DNA of 48,516 nucleotides from Candidatus Endomicrobiellum cubanum (lineage in GTDB: Bacteria; Elusimicrobiota; Endomicrobiia; Endomicrobiales; Endomicrobiaceae), in contig JAISYS010000026.1 in the NCBI GenBank assembly GCA_031269735.1, forward strand, positions 1-48,516, written 5' to 3'. Position 1 is the stretch's first letter. Every line of letters begins with the position of its first letter. Both the position numbers and the translations under genes were made by a program. The notes beneath the pieces were generated by a model. It ran no database searches and was not told the DNA's origin. It was given only the letters and a program-made list of their open reading frames with translations. Positions 36,291 through 44,944 of this stretch are shown here, in pieces.

Positions 36291-37034
36291 TTAAAAACTC
36301 ATAAACATCCCAAAGCTATAAGTAGGTTCATCGCTATAAGTAAAAACATCGAAAATAAAGTTAAAAACACCTAAACTAACACTTAAGCCTGCTCCATAAC
36401 CAAAACCATTCACATCTGAAGACATTCCTGCATATTTAGATGTGTATGCTGAAAGATGAGTAATGTCATAATTTAAACCTACATAAGGTTTTAACAGTGG
36501 AATTTTAGAAAATTGCAAAAGTATAGAATTTTTTAAATTCCAAGCTTTAAATTCGTTACTATCAGTGTTGGCACACGCATTATTATAAACAGATTGCAAG
36601 GAAATGGCAGGAACTATAACAGCTTTTGGTCTAAATAGTTCGTAAAGCAGACCAGCCCCAATAATAGTTGTATCATCAAATCTTGACAATCTTAAAATAG
36701 TATTAAAATCATAAGGTAATCCTATACAAAAATGAAGCATAGGGAAAAACAACCCTTTTGAGTCTGTATCTTTAACAATTATATTATCTTTAGAAATACT
36801 CCTATAAGAAATTTTTAAACTAGCATAAACGCCAAGAGGGCCGAGTGCATCGTCAACGCCAAAAGTACCTCCGGAAATTACTTGCCCAAAATCTTTTGTA
36901 AAAATATCAAGACTTTTTTGAGCATCTTGGGTGGATAAAGCATCTAAAACAGAATTAAAAGATGTGTATGGATTTGCTATACCTTGAGAAGTTAACAAAA
37001 AAAACATTACAAAAAATGTAAAAATTTTGTTCAT
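36291..37034 (-). CDS. Putative outer-membrane beta-barrel protein, unknown
   Basis: The 247-residue protein has a signal peptide (MNKIFTFFVMFFLLTSQGIA). Alternating hydrophobic and polar strands follow, rich in glycine and tyrosine, ending in SFGMFMSF. A terminal phenylalanine is the usual Bam-recognition signature. Aromatic-rich stretches such as NGFGYGAGLSVSLGVFNFIF look like transmembrane strands. It overlaps the coaX stop by ATGA and stands just before bamA. I do not recognise the family. Confidence 0.72.
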   Translation of the reverse strand: MNKIFTFFVMFFLLTSQGIANPYTSFNSVLDALSTQDAQKSLDIFTKDFGQVISGGTFGVDDALGPLGVYASLKISYRSISKDNIIVKDTDSKGLFFPMLHFCIGLPYDFNTILRLSRFDDTTIIGAGLLYELFRPKAVIVPAISLQSVYNNACANTDSNEFKAWNLKNSILLQFSKIPLLKPYVGLNYDITHLSAYTSKYAGMSSDVNGFGYGAGLSVSLGVFNFIFDVFTYSDEPTYSFGMFMSF

Positions 37035-37825
37035 TTTCTTAAACCCCTATTCCTTTTTTCCCATATAATTCTTATACCCTCTAATGTTAAGTTTGGGAGT
37101 ATAACTTCTATCTCATCTATTTCATTTAACATCAAACTGGCAAGTCCACCTGTAGCAATTATATGATTAACTTTCATTTCTCTTTTTGTTAGCTTTATAA
37201 TCTCTTTAACAAGTCCGACATATCCAAAATAAAGACCTGCTTGTATACATTCAACAGTAGTTGTCCCTATAGCTTTTGAAGGTTTTTTAAGTTCGACCTG
37301 GGGCAATTGTGCTGTTTTTAAACTTAAAGATTGTGCAGAAATTAATGGACCTGGGGCAATAGCACCACCTAAGTATCTTCCATTAGTATCTATACAATCA
37401 AAAGTCGTTGCTGTTCCAAAATCAATAACAATACAACCACCACCATACATAAAATAAGCAGCGACTGCATCTGCAATTCTATCAGCTCCAACTTCTTTAT
37501 TATCTAAAGACGCAAACTTTAAATCACCACAATTTTTATGATTGATAAAAAACACTTTTTTGTTAAAATATTTTTTTGTCATTTCTTCAAAAATAACATT
37601 TAAAGAAGGGACTACACTTGCAATAGCAACATGTTTTACATCTCTAGCATTAAAACCATTATAAAAAAACATATTCATAAGCATAGTTGCATATTCATCT
37701 GAAGTTTGCCACTTTATAGTAGACATTTTATAAACTTGTAAAGGATTACTTAAAACATTTTTGCCCTCCATTTTAAATAATCCTACTGTTATATTTGTGT
37801 TTCCTATATCCAAAGCTAAAAACAT
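37031..37825 (-). CDS. coaX: Type III pantothenate kinase
   Basis: CoaX performs the first step of CoA synthesis. The 264-residue ASKHA-fold protein shows LALDIGNTNITVGLF at residues 3-17, VASVVPSLN near 70, and GADRIADAVAAYFMYGG near 117, followed by IDFGTATTFDCI near 136. A C-terminal IIATGGLASLM completes the fold. It begins two bases after the fumarase beta gene stop and is coupled to the downstream outer-membrane gene by an ATGA overlap. Confidence 0.95.
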   Translation of the reverse strand: MFLALDIGNTNITVGLFKMEGKNVLSNPLQVYKMSTIKWQTSDEYATMLMNMFFYNGFNARDVKHVAIASVVPSLNVIFEEMTKKYFNKKVFFINHKNCGDLKFASLDNKEVGADRIADAVAAYFMYGGGCIVIDFGTATTFDCIDTNGRYLGGAIAPGPLISAQSLSLKTAQLPQVELKKPSKAIGTTTVECIQAGLYFGYVGLVKEIIKLTKREMKVNHIIATGGLASLMLNEIDEIEVILPNLTLEGIRIIWEKRNRGLRK

Positions 37826-37827
37826 TG

Positions 37828-38358
37828 TTATCCTCTTACAAAAATATTGTTGCCAAGATTATCAATAGCAACAATAAGTGGCATATCTTTTACTTCAAAT
37901 CTATAAATAGCTTCCGGTCCTAAATCCTCAAAAGCAATTAAATCTGCTTTTATTACAGACTTAGAAATAAGCGCAGCAACACCACCTGTAACTATAAAAT
38001 ATATTGCATTGTTTTTTTTTATTGAATTCTCAACTTCTTTAGACCTATCGCCTTTTCCTATTAAAACTTTTATACCCTCTTTGAGCAATCTTGGTGTAAA
38101 AACATCCATTCTAGAAGATGTTGTAGGACCACAAGCGCCAACAATATTCCCTGGTTTTGTTGGTGTGGGCCCGCAATAATAAATTGCAGAATTAGTTAAA
38201 TTAAAAGGAATTTTGTCTTTATTACCAGAATCTAGTAAATTTATGATCCTTTTATGAGCAGCGTCTCTTGCAGTATAAATTGTTCCACTAAACAAAATTT
38301 TTCGTCCAGCTTTTAAACTATTTAAATTAAAAATTAAATCATTTAAGTGTACATTCAT
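37828..38358 (-). CDS. Class I fumarate hydratase, beta subunit
   Basis: This is the C-terminal component of a two-subunit, iron-sulfur class I fumarase or tartrate dehydratase. The 176-residue protein contains SGTIYTARDAAHKRI near 25, IYYCGPTPTKPGNIVGACGP near 59, TTSSRMDVFTP near 80 and GKGDRS near 102, all family landmarks. Its ATG overlaps the alpha subunit stop (ATGA). Fumarase is favoured over tartrate dehydratase by the adjacent malic enzyme gene. Confidence 0.9.
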   Translation of the reverse strand: MNVHLNDLIFNLNSLKAGRKILFSGTIYTARDAAHKRIINLLDSGNKDKIPFNLTNSAIYYCGPTPTKPGNIVGACGPTTSSRMDVFTPRLLKEGIKVLIGKGDRSKEVENSIKKNNAIYFIVTGGVAALISKSVIKADLIAFEDLGPEAIYRFEVKDMPLIVAIDNLGNNIFVRG

Positions 38359-39191
38359 ATTGTGATAGTTTGCCTTCTACAAGAGTGACATTGAATACTT
38401 ACAGCTACTGGAAGCAAAGCTATGTGAGTAGGTTTTGTTTCAATAAAAACTGCTAATGCAGTAGTTTTGCCACGCAATCCCATAGGTCCTATATTTAATT
38501 TATTTATATCTTCTAAGAGTTCTTTTTCCTTATTATCATAAAAAGAACTGTTGTTTTTGCTGCCGATTTCTCTAAATAAAGTTTTTTTTGCCAATAACGC
38601 AACTGAAGGAAAGTCTCCTCCTATACCTATACCTACAATTAAAGGAGGGCAAGCATTTCTTGCGTTGTCTACAACATCTAAAACAAACCTTTTTATTCCT
38701 TCCCATCCGCAAGAAGGCGCAAGCATTTTTAAAGCGCTTGCATTTTCACTGCCACCACCTTTAGGTAAAAAAGAAATTTCTATTTTATCACCATCTATAC
38801 TATCAACATAAACATTTGCAGGAGTATTATTCTGTGTATTTTTTCTATTTAAAGGATCAGTAACGATGGACTTACGTAAATAGTTGTTTTTATATCCTAA
38901 AGATACTCCTTCGTTTATTGCGTCATAAATATTTCCATCTTCTATTTGTACATTTCTACCCAATTTCACAAAAAAGTTAGCTGTACCTGTATCTTGGCAC
39001 AAAGGCAAACCATTTGTTTTTGCAATTTCTGCATTTTCAATAATCTCTTCTAAAATATCTTTTGCCACATTGTCTTCATACAAAATGCTCTGCTTTAAAG
39101 CACATAAAATATCATTAGGTAAATGAAAGTTTGCTTTAGCACACAAATTTGCTATTGCTTCTATTATAATTTTAGATTCTATATTTCGCAC
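38355..39191 (-). CDS. Class I fumarate hydratase, alpha subunit
   Basis: The [4Fe-4S]-binding catalytic subunit is 278 aa. Conserved pieces are GLPLCQDTGTANFFVKLG near 56 with a cluster cysteine, PKGGGSENASALKMLAPSCGW near 143 with a second, and VSIQCHSCRRQ at the C-terminus with the third. It interconverts fumarate and malate together with the beta subunit. The start overlaps the malic enzyme 3' end by 20 bases, indicating tight co-translation. Confidence 0.92.
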   Translation of the reverse strand: MRNIESKIIIEAIANLCAKANFHLPNDILCALKQSILYEDNVAKDILEEIIENAEIAKTNGLPLCQDTGTANFFVKLGRNVQIEDGNIYDAINEGVSLGYKNNYLRKSIVTDPLNRKNTQNNTPANVYVDSIDGDKIEISFLPKGGGSENASALKMLAPSCGWEGIKRFVLDVVDNARNACPPLIVGIGIGGDFPSVALLAKKTLFREIGSKNNSSFYDNKEKELLEDINKLNIGPMGLRGKTTALAVFIETKPTHIALLPVAVSIQCHSCRRQTITI

Positions 39192-40518
39192 TCTGTATGT
39201 AACCTTTTTTCATCATTGTTTCTGTTATGTGTCTACTTCTTCCTATAATTTTTTTTGCGGTTTCATAAAGCTTATCATAACTTAACTTTTTGGAAGCAAC
39301 TTTTTCTTTAACAGCTTCTACTCCTATCGCAGCTGCAACCTTTGGAAAAATCTCCCATTCATCCATGGTTGGAAGAATCTTACCAGGTTTTATTTTATTG
39401 TCAGGTACACAAGACGCAAGCTCTTTAGCAGCCATTATACACATCGTATCTGTAATTGTTACAGCCATTACATCTAAAACTCCTCTAAAAACGCCAGGAA
39501 ACCCTAAAGAATTGTTTACTTGATTAGGGAAATCGCTTCTACCTGTTACAACTACAACAGCGCCTGCTTCTTTTGCTTGCCAAGGCCAAATTTCCGGAAC
39601 TGGATTTGCGCAAGCAAACACTATAGGATTTTTTGCCATTAAAGACACATACTCTTTCTTTATTACTCCTGGGCCTGGTGAAGATAAAGCAATAACAGCA
39701 TCTGCATTTGTCATAGCTTCTTTTATACCACCTCTAATATCATAGGCATTCGTATCTAAGGCAAGTCCCCACTGCTCATAACATGCTTTTAAGTCAAAAC
39801 GTCCTTTGTGCAATATTCCTTTAACATCAACCATAACTATATTTTTAGGATTTACACCGTACAAAATTAAAAGCCTGGCTATACACACATTAGCTGCTCC
39901 TGCACCTATCATAGCTATCTTAATATCACATGCTTTCTTGTTTACAACTTTTAAAGCATTTATAAAACCTGCTAGGGTAACAAGAGCAGTGCCTTGTTGA
40001 TCATCATGCCAAACTGGTATGGAACATTCTTTTCTTAATGTATTTAAAACAGAAAAACATTTTGGCTGCGATATATCTTCTAAATTTATGCCACCAAAAG
40101 AAGGCTGCAAAATTTTAACAGTTTGTATTATTTCTTTCTCGTCTTTTGTTCCAAGACATATTGGATATGCATCTATTCCACCAAGATATTTATAAAGAAG
40201 AGCTTTCCCTTCCATAACAGGCATACTAGCTTTCGCGCCAATATCTCCAAGGCCCAAAACTCTTGAACCATCACTGACAATTGCAACGCTATTGCCTTTA
40301 TTTGTATATTCATAAACTAATTCTTGATTTTTATAAATATCCATACAAACTGCAGCAACACCAGGACTGTACCAGATAGAAAAATCATTTAGGCTTTTCA
40401 CTTGGCATTTCGGTACTACTTCTATTTTGCCTTTATAAAAAGAATGTAATTTTTTTGCTATTTTAGATGGCTTTTGAGCTGCTGTTAAAAGTTTTTCTTC
40501 ATTATTATTTCTTTTCAT
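39172..40518 (-). CDS. Malic enzyme (oxaloacetate-decarboxylating malate dehydrogenase)
   Basis: The 448-residue enzyme converts malate to pyruvate and CO2 with NAD(P). Landmarks are [12 protein letters not shown] near 49, [20 protein letters not shown] near 77, the metal-site region [18 protein letters not shown] near 168 and the Rossmann motif [17 protein letters not shown] near 200. It is the small, MaeB-like form without the phosphotransacetylase-like extension. With the fumarase genes after it, it forms a fumarate-to-pyruvate module. Cofactor preference is not readable. Confidence 0.94.
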   Translation of the reverse strand: MKRNNNEEKLLTAAQKPSKIAKKLHSFYKGKIEVVPKCQVKSLNDFSIWYSPGVAAVCMDIYKNQELVYEYTNKGNSVAIVSDGSRVLGLGDIGAKASMPVMEGKALLYKYLGGIDAYPICLGTKDEKEIIQTVKILQPSFGGINLEDISQPKCFSVLNTLRKECSIPVWHDDQQGTALVTLAGFINALKVVNKKACDIKIAMIGAGAANVCIARLLILYGVNPKNIVMVDVKGILHKGRFDLKACYEQWGLALDTNAYDIRGGIKEAMTNADAVIALSSPGPGVIKKEYVSLMAKNPIVFACANPVPEIWPWQAKEAGAVVVVTGRSDFPNQVNNSLGFPGVFRGVLDVMAVTITDTMCIMAAKELASCVPDNKIKPGKILPTMDEWEIFPKVAAAIGVEAVKEKVASKKLSYDKLYETAKKIIGRSRHITETMMKKGYIQSAKYRI

Positions 40519-40575
40519 GGTAAACCCTAAACAAGTATAAACTATGTATATTAATTATATATCTTTAAACAATAC

Positions 40576-40604
40576 TCGTCAAACAGTAGTAATTTTTGTA
40601 TAAT
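40576..40604 (+). promoter_or_regulatory. Possible promoter for the GT2-ygiQ pair
   Basis: A perfect TATAAT at 40599-40604 lies 24 bases before the GT2 ATG, with GAGG between them. The matching -35 (TCGTCA, 17-base spacing) is poor. This is the only intergenic space between the divergent malic enzyme and GT2 genes, so a promoter is expected somewhere here. Confidence 0.4.
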
Positions 40605-40628
40605 AATTTAATAAATTGCGAGGTTTTT

Positions 40629-41666
40629 ATGTTAAATATTCCAAAGGTTTCAGTTATTATTCCAATTTATAATGTTGAAAAATATATAAGACAGTGTTTA
40701 GAAAGTGTTATATCCCAAACTTTAAAAGATATAGAAATACTTTGTATTGACGATTGTAGCACAGATACTTCTATAAAAATTGTTGAAAGTTTTTTAAAAA
40801 AAGATAATAGAATAAAAATATTACAATTAAACAACAACAAACTTCCTGGTATTGCAAGAAATATAGGAATACAAAATTCTATAGGAACATATATTTCTTT
40901 TATTGACCCTGACGATTATGTAAAACCTGATTTCTTAGAAGTTGCCTACACAAAACTTGAAGAATTACAACTAAACAGCGTATGGTTTAATATAAAAATA
41001 TTTGATGATACAAAAAAGTCTTTTACAAAAGATAATTACTTTCTAAAAAGTGATAATGGGCCATTAATTGTAACTTCTAAAAATATAAATATTTTTCCTA
41101 TAAATTGTTGGAATAAAGTATATCGTTTGAGTACAATAAAGGAAAATAATATTATATTTTCAGAAAATATTCTTTTTGAAGATTTGGAATTTTACTATAG
41201 ATTTTTTACACAATCAAAAGAAATTTATTTTATCAACAAACATCTTTATATTTATAGATTAAGACCAAATTCTATACTTTCTAGCAAAAAAAATAGAAAT
41301 GATATTTTTAAAGCTATTAAAAACATATATAACTATTTAAATAAAAAAAACATATTCGAAGATTACAAAGAATCTTTTATTCAATTAATTATTCAAAGTA
41401 TAGAACGTTCACCTAATATTAAAGATATGGTTCCATATATTGTAGATTTGCTAAAACAAATTAACTTCCCTAAAGATTACACTAGAACTGATAAAAATAA
41501 TTTTTATGATTTTTTAAACTATATAATTTATTTCAATAAGCTCTCAAAAACAATGCAAACTTTAAATAAATATTATTTTGGTTTAATTTTTGGAATTTCA
41601 AAATTTTTACCTAAAAAAAGTTATAGAAAAAAATGTAGAGAAAAGTTCAAAAAATACATTTTTTAA
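40629..41666 (+). CDS. Family 2 glycosyltransferase (GT-A)
   Basis: The 345-residue protein has VSVIIPIYNVEKYIRQCLES at the N-terminus, ILCIDDCSTDTS near 40 and the DXD-type site FIDPDDYVKPDF near 96. These are the hallmarks of capsule and LPS GT2 enzymes. The ATG following GAGG was preferred over an in-frame ATG 33 bases earlier that overlaps the -10 box. It is followed by ygiQ after eight bases. The reading frame is very AT-rich. Substrate unknown. Confidence 0.88.
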   Translation: MLNIPKVSVIIPIYNVEKYIRQCLESVISQTLKDIEILCIDDCSTDTSIKIVESFLKKDNRIKILQLNNNKLPGIARNIGIQNSIGTYISFIDPDDYVKPDFLEVAYTKLEELQLNSVWFNIKIFDDTKKSFTKDNYFLKSDNGPLIVTSKNINIFPINCWNKVYRLSTIKENNIIFSENILFEDLEFYYRFFTQSKEIYFINKHLYIYRLRPNSILSSKKNRNDIFKAIKNIYNYLNKKNIFEDYKESFIQLIIQSIERSPNIKDMVPYIVDLLKQINFPKDYTRTDKNNFYDFLNYIIYFNKLSKTMQTLNKYYFGLIFGISKFLPKKSYRKKCREKFKKYIF

Positions 41667-41674
41667 GGATTTTC

Positions 41675-43342
41675 ATGTTCTTGCCGACAACTAAGGAAGA
41701 GATAAAGTTACTTAAATGGGACCGACCTGATATAATTTTAGTTTCAGGAGATACATATATTGACAGTCCTTTCATAGGAGTTGCTGTAATAGGAAACTAT
41801 CTTATATATCAAGGTTTTAAAGTTGCAGTTATAGCTCAACCTGATATTAAAACTGATGAAATTACAAGATTAGGAGAACCAAAGCTCTTTTGGGGAATAA
41901 GCGCTGGAGCTATGGACTCTTTTGTAGCAAACTATACAGCATTAAATAAGTTTAGAAATAACGATGACTTAACACCTGGAGGAATAAATAACAAACGTCC
42001 AGACAGAGCGTGTATGGTTTACACAAATCTAATAAGAAGATATTTTAAAAACACAAAACCTATAATACTTGGAGGAGTTGAAGCAAGTTTAAGAAGGATA
42101 GTCCATTACGACTACAAAGACAATGCTTTAAGACGCTCAATATTGTTTGATTCAAAAGCCGATATTATAGTTTACGGTATGGGTGAAAAAAGCACCTTGG
42201 AACTTGCAAAATGTTTTAAAAATGGCACAAGTTATGAAAATATTGAAGGTATATGTTATATATCAAAAAACAAACCAGAAGATTCTTTAGAAATACCATC
42301 ATTTGAAGAGTGCATAGAAAACAGTGACAAATTTTTTGAAAGTTTTTCTACTTTTTATAAAAATTCTTGCAGTAAAAATGAAAAAATCTTAACACAAAAA
42401 CACAATGATAGATATCTAATATGCAACCCAAAACAAGACACTTTATCTCAAGAAGAACTAGATCAAATTTACAACCTAAACTACACAAGGCAAGTACATC
42501 CATACTATCAAAAACTAGGGCATGTAAAAGCCCAAGAAACAATAAAATTTTCAATTACAACACATAGAGGTTGTTTTGGAGAATGCAATTTCTGCGCTAT
42601 TTCAATACATCAAGGTAAAAAAGTTATTTCTAGGAGTAAAGAATCTATAATTAACGAAACACAAAAAATAACAAATCTTAAAGATTTTAAAGGTTATATA
42701 ACAGACTTAGGTGGGCCTACAGCCAACATGTTTAATTCAAAATGCTTGGCAAACAAAATTGCAGGAACATGCGAAAACAAACGTTGCTTATATCCAAGCA
42801 CTTGCAAAAATTTAGATGCAGGACATGATAGCCAAATTGAACTTTTAAAAGAATTAGCATTATTACCAAATATTAAAAAAATATTTATCTCTTCTGGGAT
42901 AAGATATGATATGGTTTGTTCAGATAAATTGTTTGGAGAAAAATATTTAAATTTTATAGTAAATAATAATGTTTCTGGGCAAATGAAAATAGCTCCTGAA
43001 CATTGTGACGATAATATTTTAGCTCTTATGGGCAAACCAAATTCTCAAATATTAAAAGATTTTATTGAAATGTTTAAAAGAATAAACTCTTCAAAAATTT
43101 TTTTAACTTATTATTTTATTGCAGCTTATCCGGGTTGTAGTGACAAAGAAATGAAAAGTCTTAAAAATTTTATAGACAAAAACCTAAAGATCCATCCAGA
43201 GCAAGTGCAAATCTTTACACCAACACCATCCACAAACGCAACATTAATGTATTACAGTCAAAAAGATCTTTTAAAAAATAAAATTTTTGTTCAAAAAGAT
43301 AGAAATGCTAAACAGAAACAGAAAAGAATAGTTTGTCTATAG
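41675..43342 (+). CDS. ygiQ: YgiQ-type radical SAM protein
   Basis: The 555-residue protein has an N-terminal B12-binding-like region (DIILVSGDTYIDSPFIGVAVI). The radical SAM cluster motif THRGCFGECNFCAIS (Cx3Cx2C) is near 303. Other YgiQ signatures are GGVEASLRRIVHYDY near 130 and YPSTCKNLDAGH near 370. The UPF0313/YgiQ family is widespread but its reaction is unknown. The C-terminus (FVQKDRNAKQKQKRIVCL) stops soon after the core, earlier than in E. coli, so the variable tail is missing. It is probably intact. Confidence 0.9.
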   Translation: MFLPTTKEEIKLLKWDRPDIILVSGDTYIDSPFIGVAVIGNYLIYQGFKVAVIAQPDIKTDEITRLGEPKLFWGISAGAMDSFVANYTALNKFRNNDDLTPGGINNKRPDRACMVYTNLIRRYFKNTKPIILGGVEASLRRIVHYDYKDNALRRSILFDSKADIIVYGMGEKSTLELAKCFKNGTSYENIEGICYISKNKPEDSLEIPSFEECIENSDKFFESFSTFYKNSCSKNEKILTQKHNDRYLICNPKQDTLSQEELDQIYNLNYTRQVHPYYQKLGHVKAQETIKFSITTHRGCFGECNFCAISIHQGKKVISRSKESIINETQKITNLKDFKGYITDLGGPTANMFNSKCLANKIAGTCENKRCLYPSTCKNLDAGHDSQIELLKELALLPNIKKIFISSGIRYDMVCSDKLFGEKYLNFIVNNNVSGQMKIAPEHCDDNILALMGKPNSQILKDFIEMFKRINSSKIFLTYYFIAAYPGCSDKEMKSLKNFIDKNLKIHPEQVQIFTPTPSTNATLMYYSQKDLLKNKIFVQKDRNAKQKQKRIVCL

Positions 43343-43400
43343 AAATCACTTCATTCCAGTTTGACAAAAACTTTATATTTGTAACTTTTACTGATATGTG

Positions 43401-43727
43401 TCAGCTTTTTTTCTTTTTTGGTTTTGGGAATGCTGTTACAGCCAAAAGTTCCGTGACTACTATTTTGACAAACTCTTTGTCCTCAATGTCTAAAATATAA
43501 TGTTCTTTTGCCCCGTCATACGGATAGCCTTTTTGAGCCTCTCCCATATATAGTATCTAAACATGGCAAAATTTTTACGAAGACAGTGTTGTCACAAACC
43601 AGCAATATAGGCTTATCGTTAATATATATTAAAAATTCGCCAAACATTTTTTTATAACGTACTGAACCTGTATCTCTTCTTACTTGTTCTGCAACAAACT
43701 CTACGAACTCAATGGGGTTGTTGACAT
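43401..43727 (-). pseudogene. tfoX: Decayed TfoX N-terminal-domain protein
   Basis: The minus strand encodes IEFVEFVAEQVRRDTGSVRY then KKMFGEFLIYINDKPILLVC, and in another frame EAQKGYPYDGAKEHYILDI. These match the TfoX/Sxy N-terminal domain in order. The parts are separated by a frameshift in a TATATAT tract near 43550 and another near the start, at the CCCC after ATGTCAACAA. The last frame ends at 43401 after a lysine-rich tail. Two indels in about 110 codons make a pseudogene much the likeliest reading. Confidence 0.72.
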
Positions 43728-43750
43728 TAATTTAATTTCTTTTAATTTAG

Positions 43751-43927
43751 TCTCTGTTATTTAAATCCTGGCTTGATCTATCTGTAATACCTTACTTGAC
43801 CGGCAAAAGTAAAAAAGAAAGGTTTGGGGGGAACACTAATGCTCAAACAGATTTTAACTTCACAGCTGCATACCATGACTTGAGCGCTAGAGATAGACTC
43901 ACCTCAAACTTTCTTTTTAGTAAATAA
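43751..43927 (+). pseudogene. Fragment of an outer-membrane protein (DUF481/YdiY-like)
   Basis: A 58-codon open stretch with no start codon in context reads SWLDLSVIPYLTG, then GGNTNAQTDFNFTAAYHDL and RDRLTSNFLFSK. The GNTN, TxFNFTAAY, RDRLT order resembles strands of DUF481-type salt-induced outer-membrane proteins. It is preceded by a stop and followed by TAA, with nothing of the family on either side. It is probably a relic of a deleted gene. The family assignment is by eye and weak. Confidence 0.45.
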
Positions 43928-43932
43928 ACAAA

Positions 43933-44880
43933 TTACCAAATAAATTTCATAGGGTCTAAAGTTTTATCACCTTTTTTTATTGTAAAGTGAAGATGAGGAC
44001 CAGTAACTCTACCAGTTGCTCCACTTTTTGCTATAAGTTGACCTTTTCTTACTTTCTGCCCGACGCTTACATACAGTTTAGAAAGATGTCCATAATGTGT
44101 AATATATCCATTTTTATGATCTATAAAAACAGCAGTGCCGTAATGGCTTACGTTACTACTTGCAACTATCACAATACCATCAGCAGCTGCTCCTACCCAC
44201 GTACCAGATGGCACTGCAATATCTATACCACCATGAAAACTTACTTTCCCAGTTACAGGATGAACACGTTTTCCAAAAACAGAAGAATATCTGCCACTTA
44301 TTGGTGATTGAAATAAAGATCTCTGCTCATACTTTTCTTGCATGCTCTTATTCATTAAATCTATTGCAGGATATTTACCAGGAACAAATACATATTCCCC
44401 TGCAATTAGACTAGAAACACCAAAATTTTTAAGCTGTAACTCATCAATATCTACATCATATCGCTGAGCTATTTTTTGCCAAGTATCCCCTTCTTGAACA
44501 GGATGTAAACAGCCTCCCGAAGATGGTATTAAAATTTTTTGATTTGTGTTTATTTCGTATGTCTTAAGCTGAGAATTAACGCCAATTAATGTGTGTACTG
44601 AATATCCATACCTTTTGGCAAGTTTCCAAAGGTTATCTTTAGGTTTTACTGTATAAACAAAAAAGCTTGTTTCTCTAACTCTGGCAGAAAGATACTTTGC
44701 TCTTAAACTAACATCATTTAATAAATCTTGTGGAGAATATACGGGCAAACTTACAATTGGAACAGACGATATTATAGCCGCCGCTTTTTTTACAACTGCT
44801 ATTTGGGTAACAAAAACAGCAAAAAGAATAAACGTGATAAACAAAACCCATCTAAAAATAATATCTTTTATTTCATGCAT
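43933..44880 (-). CDS. LysM-containing M23 peptidoglycan endopeptidase
   Basis: The 315-residue envelope protein has one N-terminal TM or signal anchor (11-30), two LysM domains at about 75-118 and 126-167 (YTVKPKDNLWKLAKRYGYS; HPVQEGDTWQKIAQRYDVD), and a C-terminal M23 peptidase domain. Zinc-site residues are His216 and Asp220 in HGGID and His298 in PHLHF, with THYGH near 261. All are present, so an active peptidase is likely. No ribosome site precedes the ATG; a TATAAT lies six bases upstream, suggesting a leaderless message. It diverges from the histidine kinase gene. Confidence 0.93.
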   Translation of the reverse strand: MHEIKDIIFRWVLFITFILFAVFVTQIAVVKKAAAIISSVPIVSLPVYSPQDLLNDVSLRAKYLSARVRETSFFVYTVKPKDNLWKLAKRYGYSVHTLIGVNSQLKTYEINTNQKILIPSSGGCLHPVQEGDTWQKIAQRYDVDIDELQLKNFGVSSLIAGEYVFVPGKYPAIDLMNKSMQEKYEQRSLFQSPISGRYSSVFGKRVHPVTGKVSFHGGIDIAVPSGTWVGAAADGIVIVASSNVSHYGTAVFIDHKNGYITHYGHLSKLYVSVGQKVRKGQLIAKSGATGRVTGPHLHFTIKKGDKTLDPMKFIW

Positions 44881-44886
44881 GCGTGT

Positions 44887-44938
44887 ATTATAATAAATTT
44901 AAAATTTACTTGTAAAATTATAATAATATTAATATTAT
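44887..44938. promoter_or_regulatory. Overlapping divergent promoters sharing one -35 box
   Basis: TTGTAA (44910-44915) can serve as a -35 for both strands, since its complement is TTACAA. To the right, after 17 bases, is TATTAT (44933-44938), six bases before the histidine kinase ATG. To the left, after 17 bases, is a perfect TATAAT (minus strand 44892-44887), six bases before the M23 peptidase ATG. Both predicted start sites fall on the ATG itself. The region is very AT-rich, so chance matches are possible. Confidence 0.45.
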
Positions 44939-44944
44939 ATTCTC

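Noticed and set aside
43800-43920. Inverted repeat AAAAAGAAAGGTTTGGGG / CCTCAAACTTTCTTTTT as a terminator
   Set aside because: The arms are imperfect and about 90 bases apart. The sequence between them is better explained as a relic of an outer-membrane protein gene.
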